A DNA stretch of 64,000 nt from Brucepastera parasyntrophica. Lineage in GTDB: Bacteria > Spirochaetota > Spirochaetia > Treponematales > Treponemataceae. This document shows positions 10,341 through 19,169 of this stretch, one piece after another. How positions within the stretch are numbered: the first letter of the stretch is position 1; every line of letters starts with the position of its first letter. The position numbers and the translations under genes are program-made. The stretch is from assembly GCF_022376835.1 (NCBI RefSeq), contig NZ_CP084606.1, positions 552,501-616,500 on the forward strand, written 5' to 3'. The notes below the pieces were generated by a model. The model searched no databases. It had not been told where the DNA came from and worked only from the letters and a program-made list of their open reading frames with translations.

Positions 10341-10793
10341 TTATGTGAACCGCATTACAAAACCTTTTTTGCTGTTTCCGTCAAAGCCCATTTTTTCATA
10401 AAAACGGTGGGACCCGGACCGTCCCGAACTGCTGAGTAAAAGGACCTTGTAGCAGCCCGAATTTTCCGCGAATAAAAGAGCGGAATCCATAAGACGCCGC
10501 CCTATTCCAAGATTCCGGTACCCGCTGTCAACAATAACATTTTCAATCACAGCGAAAGGCCTCCCGCCCCTTGTAAGGTTGGGAATAATAAACACCGAAC
10601 AGGAACCGACCGCGGTATCAGAATCGCAGGCAAGAAATATCCGTGAGTCCCTGTCCGCCAGTATTTTTTTCCATATTCGCCTCACGGTTTTTCCGTCAGG
10701 AGGATTGTCTTCGGGATTGAGCTGTTTGTATAAACTGATCAGCCCGCCGAGATCTTTTTTTCCGGCGGCCCTGTATGTTATTGTTTCATTCAT
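10341..10793 (-). CDS. GNAT family N-acetyltransferase
   Basis: A 150-residue acetyl-CoA-dependent N-acetyltransferase. Motif A is seen as ENVIVDSGYRNLGIGRRLMDSAL, with the RxxGIG pyrophosphate loop at about 94-99. The C-terminal HRFYEKMGFD is motif B. The start MNETITYRAA lies 10 bases after AAAGG. It is close to but not coupled with the GrpB gene. The substrate cannot be predicted. Confidence 0.82.
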   Translation of the reverse strand: MNETITYRAAGKKDLGGLISLYKQLNPEDNPPDGKTVRRIWKKILADRDSRIFLACDSDTAVGSCSVFIIPNLTRGGRPFAVIENVIVDSGYRNLGIGRRLMDSALLFAENSGCYKVLLLSSSGRSGSHRFYEKMGFDGNSKKGFVMRFT

Positions 10794-10817
10794 ATCCCGG
10801 ACCTTTTACCGGTTTGT

Positions 10818-11273
10818 TCATTGAGGCCGGGACGGAGTCCGGCTGCCGGCAGATACTGCGGTGTTTTTCATCCTGAATACTTTTACCTGAAGAATTTTTT
10901 TATACTGCATAAAGTCTTCATTGCAGGTAAATATTTCCCAATTGTTCCGGACTGCTACCGCGCAGTTCAGGAAATCGGCAGGATTTCCCTGTACGCCGGC
11001 AGCGGCGCTTTTGAGCGCCAATTCCGCCGCAAGCTCGTAATCTTCAGTGACAGGATCATAGTTTTCCAGGGCCAGCATTTTTCTCCTGATCACATCCCTG
11101 ACTGTTTTGTCGGGTATTGAGGAAAGAAGCTCCTGCCTGATCTGTCCCGTAATTATTACCCGCAGGTCCCGCATCAGGGAAGCCAACATATCGGTTATTT
11201 CAGACGCCTGCGCATTTCTGCTCGTTTTACTGAAAGCAACCAGCCAGACTGAAGCATCGACCAGTACTTTCAT
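10818..11273 (-). CDS. vapC: VapC-type PIN-domain ribonuclease toxin
   Basis: A 151-residue PIN-domain protein, probably an Mg-dependent RNase that cleaves tRNA or rRNA when free. The acidic residues expected in the PIN active site are visible: Asp in VLVDASVWLVA (about 5), Glu in ELAAELALK, Asp in NPADFLNCAVA and Asp in FTCNEDFMQ. The start ATG 11273 is chosen because GGAG sits nine bases upstream, inside the end of vapB. It forms a two-gene operon with vapB. Confidence 0.82.
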   Translation of the reverse strand: MKVLVDASVWLVAFSKTSRNAQASEITDMLASLMRDLRVIITGQIRQELLSSIPDKTVRDVIRRKMLALENYDPVTEDYELAAELALKSAAAGVQGNPADFLNCAVAVRNNWEIFTCNEDFMQYKKILQVKVFRMKNTAVSAGSRTPSRPQ

Positions 11274-11275
11274 TT

Positions 11276-11463
11276 TTACTCCGGCTTTTTTTGCCTGACG
11301 GGATTGCCCCCGCCGTATTAAATGAATCAATGACATCATCCATTTTCCGTCTCCGGATAAATTCCTCAAGCGCAAGATTAACCGTAGCTTTTTTTGTTTT
11401 CAGTCCGCCTATTTTCAGGGCTTCATCAAGCAGCCCGTCATCAATCGCAAGATTTGTTGCCAT
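11276..11463 (-). CDS. vapB: VapB-type antitoxin; frameshift in an A7 run
   Basis: Antitoxin of about 62 residues. MATNLAIDDGLLDEALKIGG and KTKKATVNLALEEFIRRRK form the ribbon-helix-helix DNA-binding region of this VapB class. As given, the frame runs 47 bases into vapC. One extra base in the seven-base run at 11286-11292 gives the ending SGKKKPE and a stop at 11276-11278, two bases before the vapC ATG, the usual arrangement. Two palindromic sites lie directly upstream, consistent with autorepression. Confidence 0.78.
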
Positions 11464-11486
11464 TACAATTCCTCCTTTGAAAAATC

Positions 11487-11538
11487 TTACACATAGTTAT
11501 GTGTAAAGTCAAGTATTCTTACACATAACTATGTGTAA
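11487..11538 (-). promoter_or_regulatory. double palindromic operator of vapBC
   Basis: Two 20-bp palindromes with identical 9-base arms, TTACACATA and TATGTGTAA, lie at 11487-11506 and 11519-11538. They are exact reverse complements of each other and their centres are 32 bases apart, about three helical turns. They sit 24 bases upstream of vapB, where the promoter should be. This fits cooperative binding of a ribbon-helix-helix antitoxin. The inner core TTACACAT-N4-ATGTGTAA recurs at 30583-30602. Confidence 0.75.
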
Positions 11539-11875
11539 GAAATGCCTTTCCGGTTCTGCGGACAGGCGCTGAGGGATACTCTCCGGCTTTTGTATTATGT
11601 ATAACATTCATGGTGCGGAAAGCCTCCGGACCGGCATTACAGGCCCCGGATAATACGGGCGAATGCCGGAAAATCCGGCGATTTCCGCATGGATGTCCGA
11701 AAAAAATACTTTTTCAGGCGGGAGCGGAACCAATAACAGTTGCAAAATTTCCTTTGCCGGAGTAAAATTAATTATATACATTTGTTAAAAACGGGCAGCA
11801 GGGTTTGGGGACCGTTTCCCTGAATAAGAATTATGGTTAACCGCTGCAAAAAGCGTATTCTGAGGAAGAATTACT

Positions 11876-13477
11876 ATGAATGATAATGATCAAAATCTTG
11901 AAGAGCTGCAAAAGGCCTTCGATGCGGCAAGCTGGACAAATCAGGCAAAAAGCAATTTTATTTCACATATGGCACATGACATCCGTACCCGCATGAATGC
12001 AATTATCGGCATGACCGGTGTAGCGCTGGCAAATATTGATAACAGGTCAAAGGTACAGGACTCGCTGAAAAAAATATCCCAGTCAAGCACCCATTTGCTG
12101 GAGCTGATTAACGATATTCTGGACATGTCCAGAATTGAAAGCGGAAAAATGGCGCTTATTAATGATAAGACAGCGCTGCCTGCGATCATCAAAAACGTAG
12201 TCACCATTATGCAGCCGAGAATCAAGGCAAAAGACCAGGAATTGAATATCAGGCTCCACAATGTCGAACATGAAAGACTTTACTGTGATTTTCTTCGCCT
12301 GAATCAGGTTTTTATAAATATTCTGTCAAACGCGGTTAAATTCACGCCGGACGGAGGACGGATCACCCTGGATATAGAAGAATTGCCGCCCAGGGAAGAG
12401 GGAGCGGCCTTTTTCAGATTCACCTGCGCCGATACCGGCATAGGTATGAAGCCCGAATTTCTGAAGGATATTTTTTCCGTATTTTCACGGGATACCGGGG
12501 ATGAAGCGGCGGAAGGTTCCGGCATGGGAATGGCCATTTGCAAAACCATAATTGATATGATGGGCGGGACAATATCCGTACAGAGCGAGGAAGGCAAGGG
12601 TTCCGTTTTTACTGTTGAACTTTCCCTCAAAATCGCCGACGCACCGGCTGAAGCCATGAAACTCCCTGCCCTCCGTATTCTCGTTGTTGATGATGACACC
12701 GTGACCTGTGAAACCGTTTCGGGTACGCTCGCTTCGCTGGGAGTGAAGGCCGAATGGACAGACAAAAGCAGGGACGCGGCGGAAAAAGTCGCGGCCGCGA
12801 AAAATGAAGGCCGGAGCTATGACGCCATAATTATCGACTGGCATATGCGTGATATGGATGGAATTGAAACGACCAAGGAAATAAGGAAACAGGTGGGGTT
12901 CGGTATTCCCATATTGCTGACATCCGTATGCGACTGGGCAGATATTGAGGATGAAGCCCGAAAGGCCGGAGTAAACGGGTTTATCGCAAAACCTCTGTTT
13001 AAATCAGCCCTGTTCAACGGTCTTAAAAAGTATGTACTCCGCATGGATGAGACTGAAAAAGGGTCAGGTTACCGGGAAGTTTTCAATTTCACGGGTAAAA
13101 GGATTCTGCTGGTGGAAGATAATGAAATCAATCAGATAATTACCAAGGAGCTTCTTGCCGATACGGGAGTGGTTATCGACTGCGCCGAAAACGGCGAAGA
13201 AGGCGTAAAGCTGTTTGCCGGGTCAGCGGAAAACTATTATGATTTGATTCTGATGGACATCCAGATGCCTGTTATGAACGGTTATGAGGCGACCCGACAG
13301 ATCAGGGCTATGGACAGAAAGGATGCAAAGAAGGTCCCTGTTATCGCCATGACGGCCGATGCCTTTTCGGAGGACATTGACCTTGCGCTGAAAGCCGGGA
13401 TGAACAGCCATATCGCGAAGCCCATAGATCCGGTAAGACTGAAACGGGAAATCCATAAAAATCTGGGAAGGAACTGA
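11876..13477 (+). CDS. soluble hybrid histidine kinase with two receiver domains
   Basis: 533 residues with no membrane segment and no sensor domain. HisKA is at about 20-90 with the phospho-acceptor His in HMAHDIRTRMNAIIG; the usual Pro after Thr is Arg here. The HATPase domain spans about 130-255, with the N box LSNAVKFTP, G1 box ADTGIGM and G2 box GSGMGMAI. Receiver 1 (about 265-385) carries Asp in IIIDWHMRDMDG; receiver 2 (about 400-525) carries Asp in DLILMDIQMPVMNG. The start has GAGGAAG upstream. It probably receives input from a separate sensor protein. No dedicated response regulator is adjacent. Confidence 0.85.
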   Translation: MNDNDQNLEELQKAFDAASWTNQAKSNFISHMAHDIRTRMNAIIGMTGVALANIDNRSKVQDSLKKISQSSTHLLELINDILDMSRIESGKMALINDKTALPAIIKNVVTIMQPRIKAKDQELNIRLHNVEHERLYCDFLRLNQVFINILSNAVKFTPDGGRITLDIEELPPREEGAAFFRFTCADTGIGMKPEFLKDIFSVFSRDTGDEAAEGSGMGMAICKTIIDMMGGTISVQSEEGKGSVFTVELSLKIADAPAEAMKLPALRILVVDDDTVTCETVSGTLASLGVKAEWTDKSRDAAEKVAAAKNEGRSYDAIIIDWHMRDMDGIETTKEIRKQVGFGIPILLTSVCDWADIEDEARKAGVNGFIAKPLFKSALFNGLKKYVLRMDETEKGSGYREVFNFTGKRILLVEDNEINQIITKELLADTGVVIDCAENGEEGVKLFAGSAENYYDLILMDIQMPVMNGYEATRQIRAMDRKDAKKVPVIAMTADAFSEDIDLALKAGMNSHIAKPIDPVRLKREIHKNLGRN

Positions 13478-13485
13478 TTATATTG

Positions 13486-13520
13486 AAAAAGAGCAGGCCA
13501 TATTCCTGCTCTTTTTTTTT
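13486..13520 (+). terminator. rho-independent terminator after hybrid kinase
   Basis: GAGCAGG (13491-13497) pairs with CCTGCTC (13505-13511), followed by nine T at 13512-13520. The A run before the stem means it could also act on the convergent tag gene. Confidence 0.85.
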
Positions 13521-13570
13521 GCTCGGCCTCAGTATACTGCCTCATCCTTATCCATGAGAATGAGTATAAC

Positions 13571-14141
13571 TCAAAGCTTTTTCACTTCCCTGTATCGGAA
13601 ACAGTCGGTTGTATGATCATTTACAATACCGACCGCCTGCATGAATGCGTATATGATGGTTGAACCGACAAAGTTCATGCCCCGTTTTTTGAGGTCTTTT
13701 GAAATTGTATCCGAAAGTCCGGTGGCCGCGGGAATATCCATATATGAACTGAAGTTGTTCTGTATCGGCTTTCCGCCGGTAAACGACCAGATATAGGTGT
13801 CAAAGCTGCCGAATTCCTTCTGGATTTCCAAAAAGACTTTTGCGTTCCTTATCGCAGATTTTATCTTGAGCCGGTTCCGGATGATGCCGGGATTTTGAAG
13901 AAGTTCAGCTTCTTTTTTTCACTGTATTTTGCTACCTTTGCGGGATCAAAGCGGTCAAAGGCGGCGCGGTAGTTTTCCCTTTTTTAAGGACCGTTGCCCA
14001 TGAAAGCCCCGCCTGGGCGCCTTCAAGCACAAGAAATTCAAAAAGAGTATTATCATCATGCACAGGCGTTCCCCAATCCCGGTCATGGTACTCCGTATAC
14101 AGGCTGTCGGCGTTAAGCGCCCACATGCACCTCTGTTTCAT
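13571..14141 (-). CDS. tag: DNA-3-methyladenine glycosylase I; two homopolymer frameshifts
   Basis: Base-excision repair enzyme that removes 3-methyladenine from DNA. The N-terminus has RCMWALNADSLYTEYHDRDW with GTPVHDD, the Tag signature including a Zn-ligand Cys. Two frame breaks fall in homopolymers, 13980-13985 and 13913-13919. Adding one base to each gives about 190 residues through LKKRENYRAAF, LLQNPGIIRNRLKI and MNFVGSTIIYAFMQAVGIVNDH. The final region supplies the other Zn ligands. The restored length matches Tag, so the breaks look like sequence errors. Confidence 0.85.
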
Positions 14142-14374
14142 CTATAAGGCCTCCGTTTCAGTTACTTGCTGCCAGTATAGTCTTTTTACGCGGTTTCGAA
14201 AACCGGACAACTGATCCGAGGCGGGCATATGCGGCAATTCCGCCGGAACCGGGAAAACACCGGGCGGAAGAAAGTCCCCGCCGGGAAGCCCGCTTCTGAA
14301 TTTGCCTAATCAGGCCCGGTATGTTACATTATAAATAGTTTAACTGCAAATTGCAGTATTAAAAAGGAGATTAT

Positions 14375-14845
14375 ATGAAAAGCGATCCTAAAATCATTGA
14401 CAAGCTTAATTATCTGCTGGCCGGGGAACTTACTGCTATCAATCAGTATATTGTACATGCCGAAATGTGCGAAGACTGGGGCTATGAAAAGCTTCATGAA
14501 CATTTTGAGAAGCGGGCCATTAGCGAAATGAAACATGCCGAAAGACTTATCGGAAGGATCCTCTTTCTTGACGGCAGGCCAAAGGTTGATACACTGAATA
14601 AGATTTATATTGGTCAGGACGTGCCCGAAATGCTGAAAAATGATCATGAAGCAGAGGCAAATACCATTAAGGATTATAATGACGCCATTGTTCTTGCTGC
14701 TGAAGTAAAGGATCATGCTACCCGGGATTTTCTTCAGGAAATACTGAATGACGAAGATAAACATATTGATGATATTGAAGGACTGCAGGACCAGATTGAC
14801 CAGATGTCTCTTCAGGTTTTTCTGTCTACACAGACCGAGGAATAA
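14375..14845 (+). CDS. bfr: bacterioferritin
   Basis: Iron-storage ferritin subunit of 156 residues with a four-helix bundle. Di-iron ligands are seen in LAGELTAINQYIVH (Glu18), EMKHAERLI (Glu51, His54), the Glu in NDHEAEANTIKDYNDAI and EDKHIDDIE. Met52 of SEMKHAERLI corresponds to the haem-ligand Met of bacterioferritins. AAGGAG lies seven bases before the ATG. It stands as a single gene. Confidence 0.93.
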   Translation: MKSDPKIIDKLNYLLAGELTAINQYIVHAEMCEDWGYEKLHEHFEKRAISEMKHAERLIGRILFLDGRPKVDTLNKIYIGQDVPEMLKNDHEAEANTIKDYNDAIVLAAEVKDHATRDFLQEILNDEDKHIDDIEGLQDQIDQMSLQVFLSTQTEE

Positions 14846-14940
14846 GGTTTCGCTTATTTATTTTTCCGTGACGGTCGGGGCGCTGCTCCGGCTGTCACAG
14901 GTACGAAGAAAATACCCGCTGTTCAGCAGGTCCATGTTTT

Positions 14941-15663
14941 TCACATTGAGGTTCCTTCGCCGCTGATTATACCGGTCATTTTTTCTACCCAGACTTTGTC
15001 CATAACCGCGAGTCTGTTCTTTTTAAGGTTTTCCTTAACTATCCATCTGATATTTTTATTATCACTTTGCGCCAGTTTTTCAAGACAGGTTTTTCCCGGT
15101 CCGGGGAGAGCGACAATTGCTACACTCCAGCCATAACCAAGGGCCTTCCGGAGTGAGGTCTGTGCGTCGGTCAATTTCCCTGTTACAGTTCCGAAACCCG
15201 ATGTGATTCGATCAAGTATCCGAAAAACTTCTTTTACTGTTGCGGGGTCTTTCAGGAGTTTCGGCTCGCAGAGGGCCGCGACAACAGCCCTCTGTTCAAA
15301 TTCATTTCCCCTGCTCCATTCCCGGAGAATAGAGATGATTTGCTGTATATTTCCGGGGTCTGAGATTTCCTGGACAGCGATGGCAACGGCTTCCCTTATC
15401 CGCCAGCTTGAGTGGGAAGCGTATTTCCTTATCAGCGACAGGGCCAAGTCCGGGTTTTCCGCATTCAGAATGGCGGTGCCGACAATTCCGCACATTACAA
15501 CAAATTCCTCGGGAGAATTGCTGAGCGTGTCCGTATAATACGAAAGGCATTCCTTTACTTCTTTTTCCGTCGCTGTTTTTGAAAAAGAATACAGTAATTC
15601 CAGGTTACCCCGCGGACCGGGGAGCCCGGAATTTGCCAGAAGGTTTTCAATTGTCCTGCTCAT
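14941..15663 (-). CDS. HEAT-repeat protein
   Basis: A 240-residue all-helical protein without signal or membrane segment. Repeated helix pairs such as DLALSLIRKYASHSSWRIREA and EFEQRAVVAALCEPKLL fit HEAT/armadillo repeats, as in DNA-alkylation-repair-like scaffolds. Residue-level active sites of AlkD cannot be identified, so an enzymatic role is not claimed. It lies 44 bases upstream of nothing obvious and follows the hydrolase gene in the same direction. Confidence 0.6.
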   Translation of the reverse strand: MSRTIENLLANSGLPGPRGNLELLYSFSKTATEKEVKECLSYYTDTLSNSPEEFVVMCGIVGTAILNAENPDLALSLIRKYASHSSWRIREAVAIAVQEISDPGNIQQIISILREWSRGNEFEQRAVVAALCEPKLLKDPATVKEVFRILDRITSGFGTVTGKLTDAQTSLRKALGYGWSVAIVALPGPGKTCLEKLAQSDNKNIRWIVKENLKKNRLAVMDKVWVEKMTGIISGEGTSM

Positions 15664-15707
15664 ATATTTTCCTGATTATCAGAAATACCGGAACAGCCGT
15701 TGTCCCT

Positions 15708-16604
15708 TTATTTCCGGTTTGGTTCAGCCCCACTTATAAGGGCCAGAAGAAATTCAGCAACGGCAGGGGCGTTTTCCTGATGGGGAAGATGCCCGGCCCC
15801 CGCAAATATGCACATCTGCGAGTCAGGACGGGCAGCCTTTATGGCGTCGGCTGAATCGCGCGGCATTATCATATCCTGATCACCCCACCCCAGATATATT
15901 TTTCCGGGATAATCCGCAATCTTCCGTGAAAAGGATCTGTTTCTGACAGCGGCGGCGGCAACCAGGCTTCGCAGAGAAGAAAAATAGGCCCGGAACTGGC
16001 TTTGACTGTTAACCCTGTCCATTACCCGCTTTTTGAGAAAAACCCGGTCAGGATCCGGAAGTGCGTCCAGGTCAGTGTAGTACGGCCGCAGTGAATTGTA
16101 TGCGCCTTCAGGATTTTTACGGAAGGCCTTATACCAGCGCTTGCCCGCAACCGGAAGCGCCATCAGCAGCATGGAAGCGCCTGCCCTTCCCGAAGCCGGA
16201 AGACAGCCGTCAAGAAGCAGCAGTCCGGCGGCTTTTTCAGGACGCTGAAGCGCGGCCATTTCAGCGATAATCGCCCCCATGGAACTGCCGGCAAGGACCG
16301 CAGGACCGGTAAGTTCAAGCATTTCAAGAACCGCTTCCGCGTGCCTTTTCAGATTAATTTTGCCCCCGGCCCTTGAGCGGCCAAAACCGGGAAGGTCAAG
16401 AGCAATTACCCTGCTCTTTCCGGAAACAAGGGGAATAAGGTGACGCCATGAATCAGCTTCATCTCCAAGTCCATGTATGAATATTACCGGCAGTCCTGCA
16501 TTTGCACCGGGGCTGCCGGTATCATAAAAGAACAGGGATTCCTTTTTTTCAGGTATGGTCAATACTTTTGCATAATCAGAAAGAGCGGGCCACATCTCCA
16601 TCAT
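15708..16604 (-). CDS. alpha/beta-hydrolase
   Basis: A 298-residue alpha/beta-hydrolase. The oxyanion-hole region is HGLGDEADSWRHL (about 45-57), the nucleophile elbow is GSSMGAI with Ser near 107, the acid probably the Asp in GWGDQDMIMPRDS (about 243-255) and the catalytic His in GAGHLPHQENAP (about 270-281). The fold and order are complete. It is likely an esterase or lipase-like enzyme; the substrate is unknown. It is probably co-transcribed with the HEAT-repeat gene downstream (44 bases apart). Confidence 0.82.
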   Translation of the reverse strand: MMEMWPALSDYAKVLTIPEKKESLFFYDTGSPGANAGLPVIFIHGLGDEADSWRHLIPLVSGKSRVIALDLPGFGRSRAGGKINLKRHAEAVLEMLELTGPAVLAGSSMGAIIAEMAALQRPEKAAGLLLLDGCLPASGRAGASMLLMALPVAGKRWYKAFRKNPEGAYNSLRPYYTDLDALPDPDRVFLKKRVMDRVNSQSQFRAYFSSLRSLVAAAAVRNRSFSRKIADYPGKIYLGWGDQDMIMPRDSADAIKAARPDSQMCIFAGAGHLPHQENAPAVAEFLLALISGAEPNRK

Positions 16605-16721
16605 GGGACCGGAAGAACCGCTTTCTTCATTATTATACGGTACTATTTTTTTTCCTGCATAGGTGTAATGTACTAATAAACGGAAAATGGTTCAAGAATA
16701 ATTAATCAGGCAGGATGCTAT

Positions 16722-17087
16722 ATGAAGCTGAAACACATAAGACAGTCATTCGCCGTCTGCAAGCTGGAAAAACCGTCTCCTTTTTCTTTCCACGGTGATT
16801 TTGTTTTTCTCGCGCAGACAGAGGATGAAATTTCGTTGGTATGCCGGTCGGACCATATTCCGGAAAATGTCCTGGCATGCGAAGACGGCTGGGAAATACT
16901 GAAAATAGAAGGCTCGCTCGATTTTTCCCTGACCGGGATAATCGCGGGAATCAGTTCTGTTTTATCGGAAAGACAGATACCGGTTTTTGTTGTCTCCACA
17001 TTTAATACGGATTATATACTTGTAAAGGCTGTAGTGATGAAGGAAGCGATACAGGCGCTGGAGGAAAACGGATATTCTGTTGTGTAA
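16722..17087 (+). CDS. ACT domain protein (ACT_7 type)
   Basis: A 121-residue stand-alone ACT-like protein. The C-terminal half shows the signature LTGIIAGISSVLSERQIPVFVVSTFNTDYILV with a regular beta-alpha-beta pattern (given in parts: LTGIIAGISSVLSE and FVVSTFNTDYILVK). Such proteins are thought to bind amino acids or act as sensors. AGGA lies before the ATG. No partner enzyme lies beside it. Confidence 0.8.
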   Translation: MKLKHIRQSFAVCKLEKPSPFSFHGDFVFLAQTEDEISLVCRSDHIPENVLACEDGWEILKIEGSLDFSLTGIIAGISSVLSERQIPVFVVSTFNTDYILVKAVVMKEAIQALEENGYSVV

Positions 17088-17139
17088 AACACGCAAGTAT
17101 ATTTCCGGATCAGGAAAGAAATGTATAATCCGGAAACGT

Positions 17140-18102
17140 TTATTTTTTTACTTCAAAACCGCTCAGGATCATTATTTCGGGACGGTACTCAAAATGCATG
17201 GTATCAAAAATCCCCCACTTGCCGCCCCACACAAAGCCGTATGACTCAAAGGCTTTTATAACCGCGTCCGGCGGGTGCAGCCTCTTTTCATAGGGGATTG
17301 CCCACCATTCAGGATTGGACTGGGCCGACCACAGCCAGTATGTGGCAAGTCCGTCATACTGTTTTGGCAGCACATCAACTGCTGCCCCGTAAGAGTGGTA
17401 ACTGCGGCTCTCTGTTTCTGCGATCTGCCTCCAGTTATAGCCCACAACGGAATTAAGTTCCGTTATCCACTTTCTGACAGCACTGTCCGTCCTTGCCGCT
17501 GTTTTTATCGTTTCTTCCACGAGCGAAAGTTCTTCAAGTATGGAATAGTGAACCAGAACCTGTTTGCCTAAAAAATAAATGGACTTCTGTCTGTCATAAG
17601 ACTCCGCCTGACTGGAAGAACGCCACAGGGTATCCAGAAAGTAATTCGACCGTTTTGGAGGGTTTTCCCGCCTTCTGTTCTGCATTCTCCGGTAACGTTC
17701 TCCGGTTTCCGCGTCAGGGGCTTCCCATTCCGGAAGCTCGGCCGGATACATATAAAAGGGAATGGAATCATAATCCGCGTATTTTTTGCGCAGGTGTTCA
17801 GGCAGCATTCTGCCTTCAGCATAATAAAACCAGATTCCATCGAGCAGAAGAGCCCAGTCATCATCCCGGTATTCGACCTGTTTGATTCGTTCGGGATAAC
17901 CTTCGGCCAGGGCATTAATAACCTGTTTGCCCCGGGGAACAGGATGAATGGATTCGGCTGACTGCTCCGAGGAGACTGTTAAAAATAACAGAGGCTGTTC
18001 ATCTGAAAGCCGTCCTGAATTATCCGCCCCGGAAGAACACGAAGAACATAACAGCAAAATTAACATTCCGGACAAGACAGTTTTTACGGCGCAATAATTC
18101 AT
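17140..18102 (-). CDS. M15 family D-alanyl-D-alanine carboxypeptidase-like lipoprotein
   Basis: A 320-residue predicted periplasmic lipoprotein. The N-terminus is hydrophobic and ends in a lipobox-like LLCSSCSS. The zinc peptidase region is C-terminal: SYHSYGAAVDV (His and Asp ligands) at about 233-243 and FDTMHFEYRPE with the catalytic Glu/His at about 298-308, the VanY/M15 layout. It probably trims peptidoglycan stem peptides. The ATG follows AGAGGGG. It is divergent from the V4R gene with 248 bases between. Confidence 0.82.
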   Translation of the reverse strand: MNYCAVKTVLSGMLILLLCSSCSSGADNSGRLSDEQPLLFLTVSSEQSAESIHPVPRGKQVINALAEGYPERIKQVEYRDDDWALLLDGIWFYYAEGRMLPEHLRKKYADYDSIPFYMYPAELPEWEAPDAETGERYRRMQNRRRENPPKRSNYFLDTLWRSSSQAESYDRQKSIYFLGKQVLVHYSILEELSLVEETIKTAARTDSAVRKWITELNSVVGYNWRQIAETESRSYHSYGAAVDVLPKQYDGLATYWLWSAQSNPEWWAIPYEKRLHPPDAVIKAFESYGFVWGGKWGIFDTMHFEYRPEIMILSGFEVKK

Positions 18103-18350
18103 TCTACCCCTCTGTGATATTATGTATCAAATTTATAATACTGTATTATGGATATTGTTTTCCATAGGTTACAGGGAATAAATTGTGAATTTTTCCTGAA
18201 TTATGACTGAGACCGGGAAATACGCTTTCAAAATACATTTATCTGAAATGATTTGCAAAATTCATCTATCCGGAGTTATATTTAAAATAAAAGAAGATAA
18301 TCTGTTCCGCTGGAAAACCGATTATCATATAACCATGTAAGGAGAAGTGT

Positions 18351-18881
18351 ATGCCGGATAAAGAACGAAAGTATAAATTTTCATGGAAAGATACCGTTGG
18401 CGCAGATATGAATGCGGCCAGACCAAGTCTCGGACCGAATACCCGTATTGAAGTATACCGCTTGTTTCAATTTACACTTAGAGATATACTGGAACAGCAT
18501 TATGGCACGGAAATGGCGGATACCCTGTTCAGGGAAGCCGGAGCGCTGGCCGGGCGTTCTTTCTTTGAACAGTATCTGAGTGATGCCAAGGATGTTTCTT
18601 CACTTGCGGCAAAAATACGTGACTCATTTAGTGAATTCGGTATGGGAATATTCAGGGTAGAAGAAGCGGCCCCGGATAACGGTCATTTTATTTTTACGAT
18701 AGATGAGGACCTTGACTGTTCGGGTTTACCCGATACCGCAGATGTTATCTGTGTGTATGATGAAGGTTTTATTCAGGGGATTCTTGAATCCTTCAGCGGC
18801 AGAGGCTTTGATGTCCGCGAAATTGACTGCTGGTGTACCGGATCAAGGACCTGCCGTTTTGAAGCAAAAAACCGCGTCTGA
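18351..18881 (+). CDS. V4R (4-vinyl reductase) domain protein
   Basis: A 176-residue soluble protein. The V4R small-molecule-binding fold covers about 40-175 and ends with the Cys cluster DCWCTGSRTCRFEAK. N-terminal residues 1-35 are polar. V4R domains bind hydrophobic ligands or metals in sensors and chaperones. AAGGAG lies seven bases before the ATG. A diguanylate cyclase follows at 19170 in the same direction, so a signalling link is possible but not shown. Confidence 0.78.
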   Translation: MPDKERKYKFSWKDTVGADMNAARPSLGPNTRIEVYRLFQFTLRDILEQHYGTEMADTLFREAGALAGRSFFEQYLSDAKDVSSLAAKIRDSFSEFGMGIFRVEEAAPDNGHFIFTIDEDLDCSGLPDTADVICVYDEGFIQGILESFSGRGFDVREIDCWCTGSRTCRFEAKNRV

Positions 18882-19116
18882 GAATATTTTTTACTGCCGG
18901 TTTTAACAATCCGTATCCTGGAAAATAAGTATACGGTATTGAAATTTAAAACAGCGGAGTTTGTACAGTAACAGGGACAATTTAAAGAAGAAAAACCGAA
19001 TGGAATCAGGTTTGTTTTTGACTGATGCATATTCATGGTATGCAATCCGAAAGAGGCATATTGCTGAATACATATATTGCTGGCTTTATTCGGGTATTTT
19101 GTCGGTAACTATAAGT

Positions 19117-19158
19117 GTTTCTGATAAAAAGAATTACTCAATTCTTTTTATCAGAAAC
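19117..19158 (+). promoter_or_regulatory. structured leader element, copy A (upstream of diguanylate cyclase)
   Basis: A perfect 19-bp stem (19117-19135 with 19140-19158, 4-base loop) begins GTTTCTGAT and ends ATCAGAAAC. It is followed by GTAACTTAAAGGTGTATA, which includes the ribosome site. Two further copies precede the protease at 22273 and the aldolase at 31133. Copy A lacks the clear first hairpin of those copies. Confidence 0.6.
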
Positions 19159-19169
19159 GTAACTTAAAG

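Noticed and set aside
14870..14905. Possible terminator after bacterioferritin (GTGAC...GTCAC)
   Set aside because: The stem is imperfect and lacks a T run.
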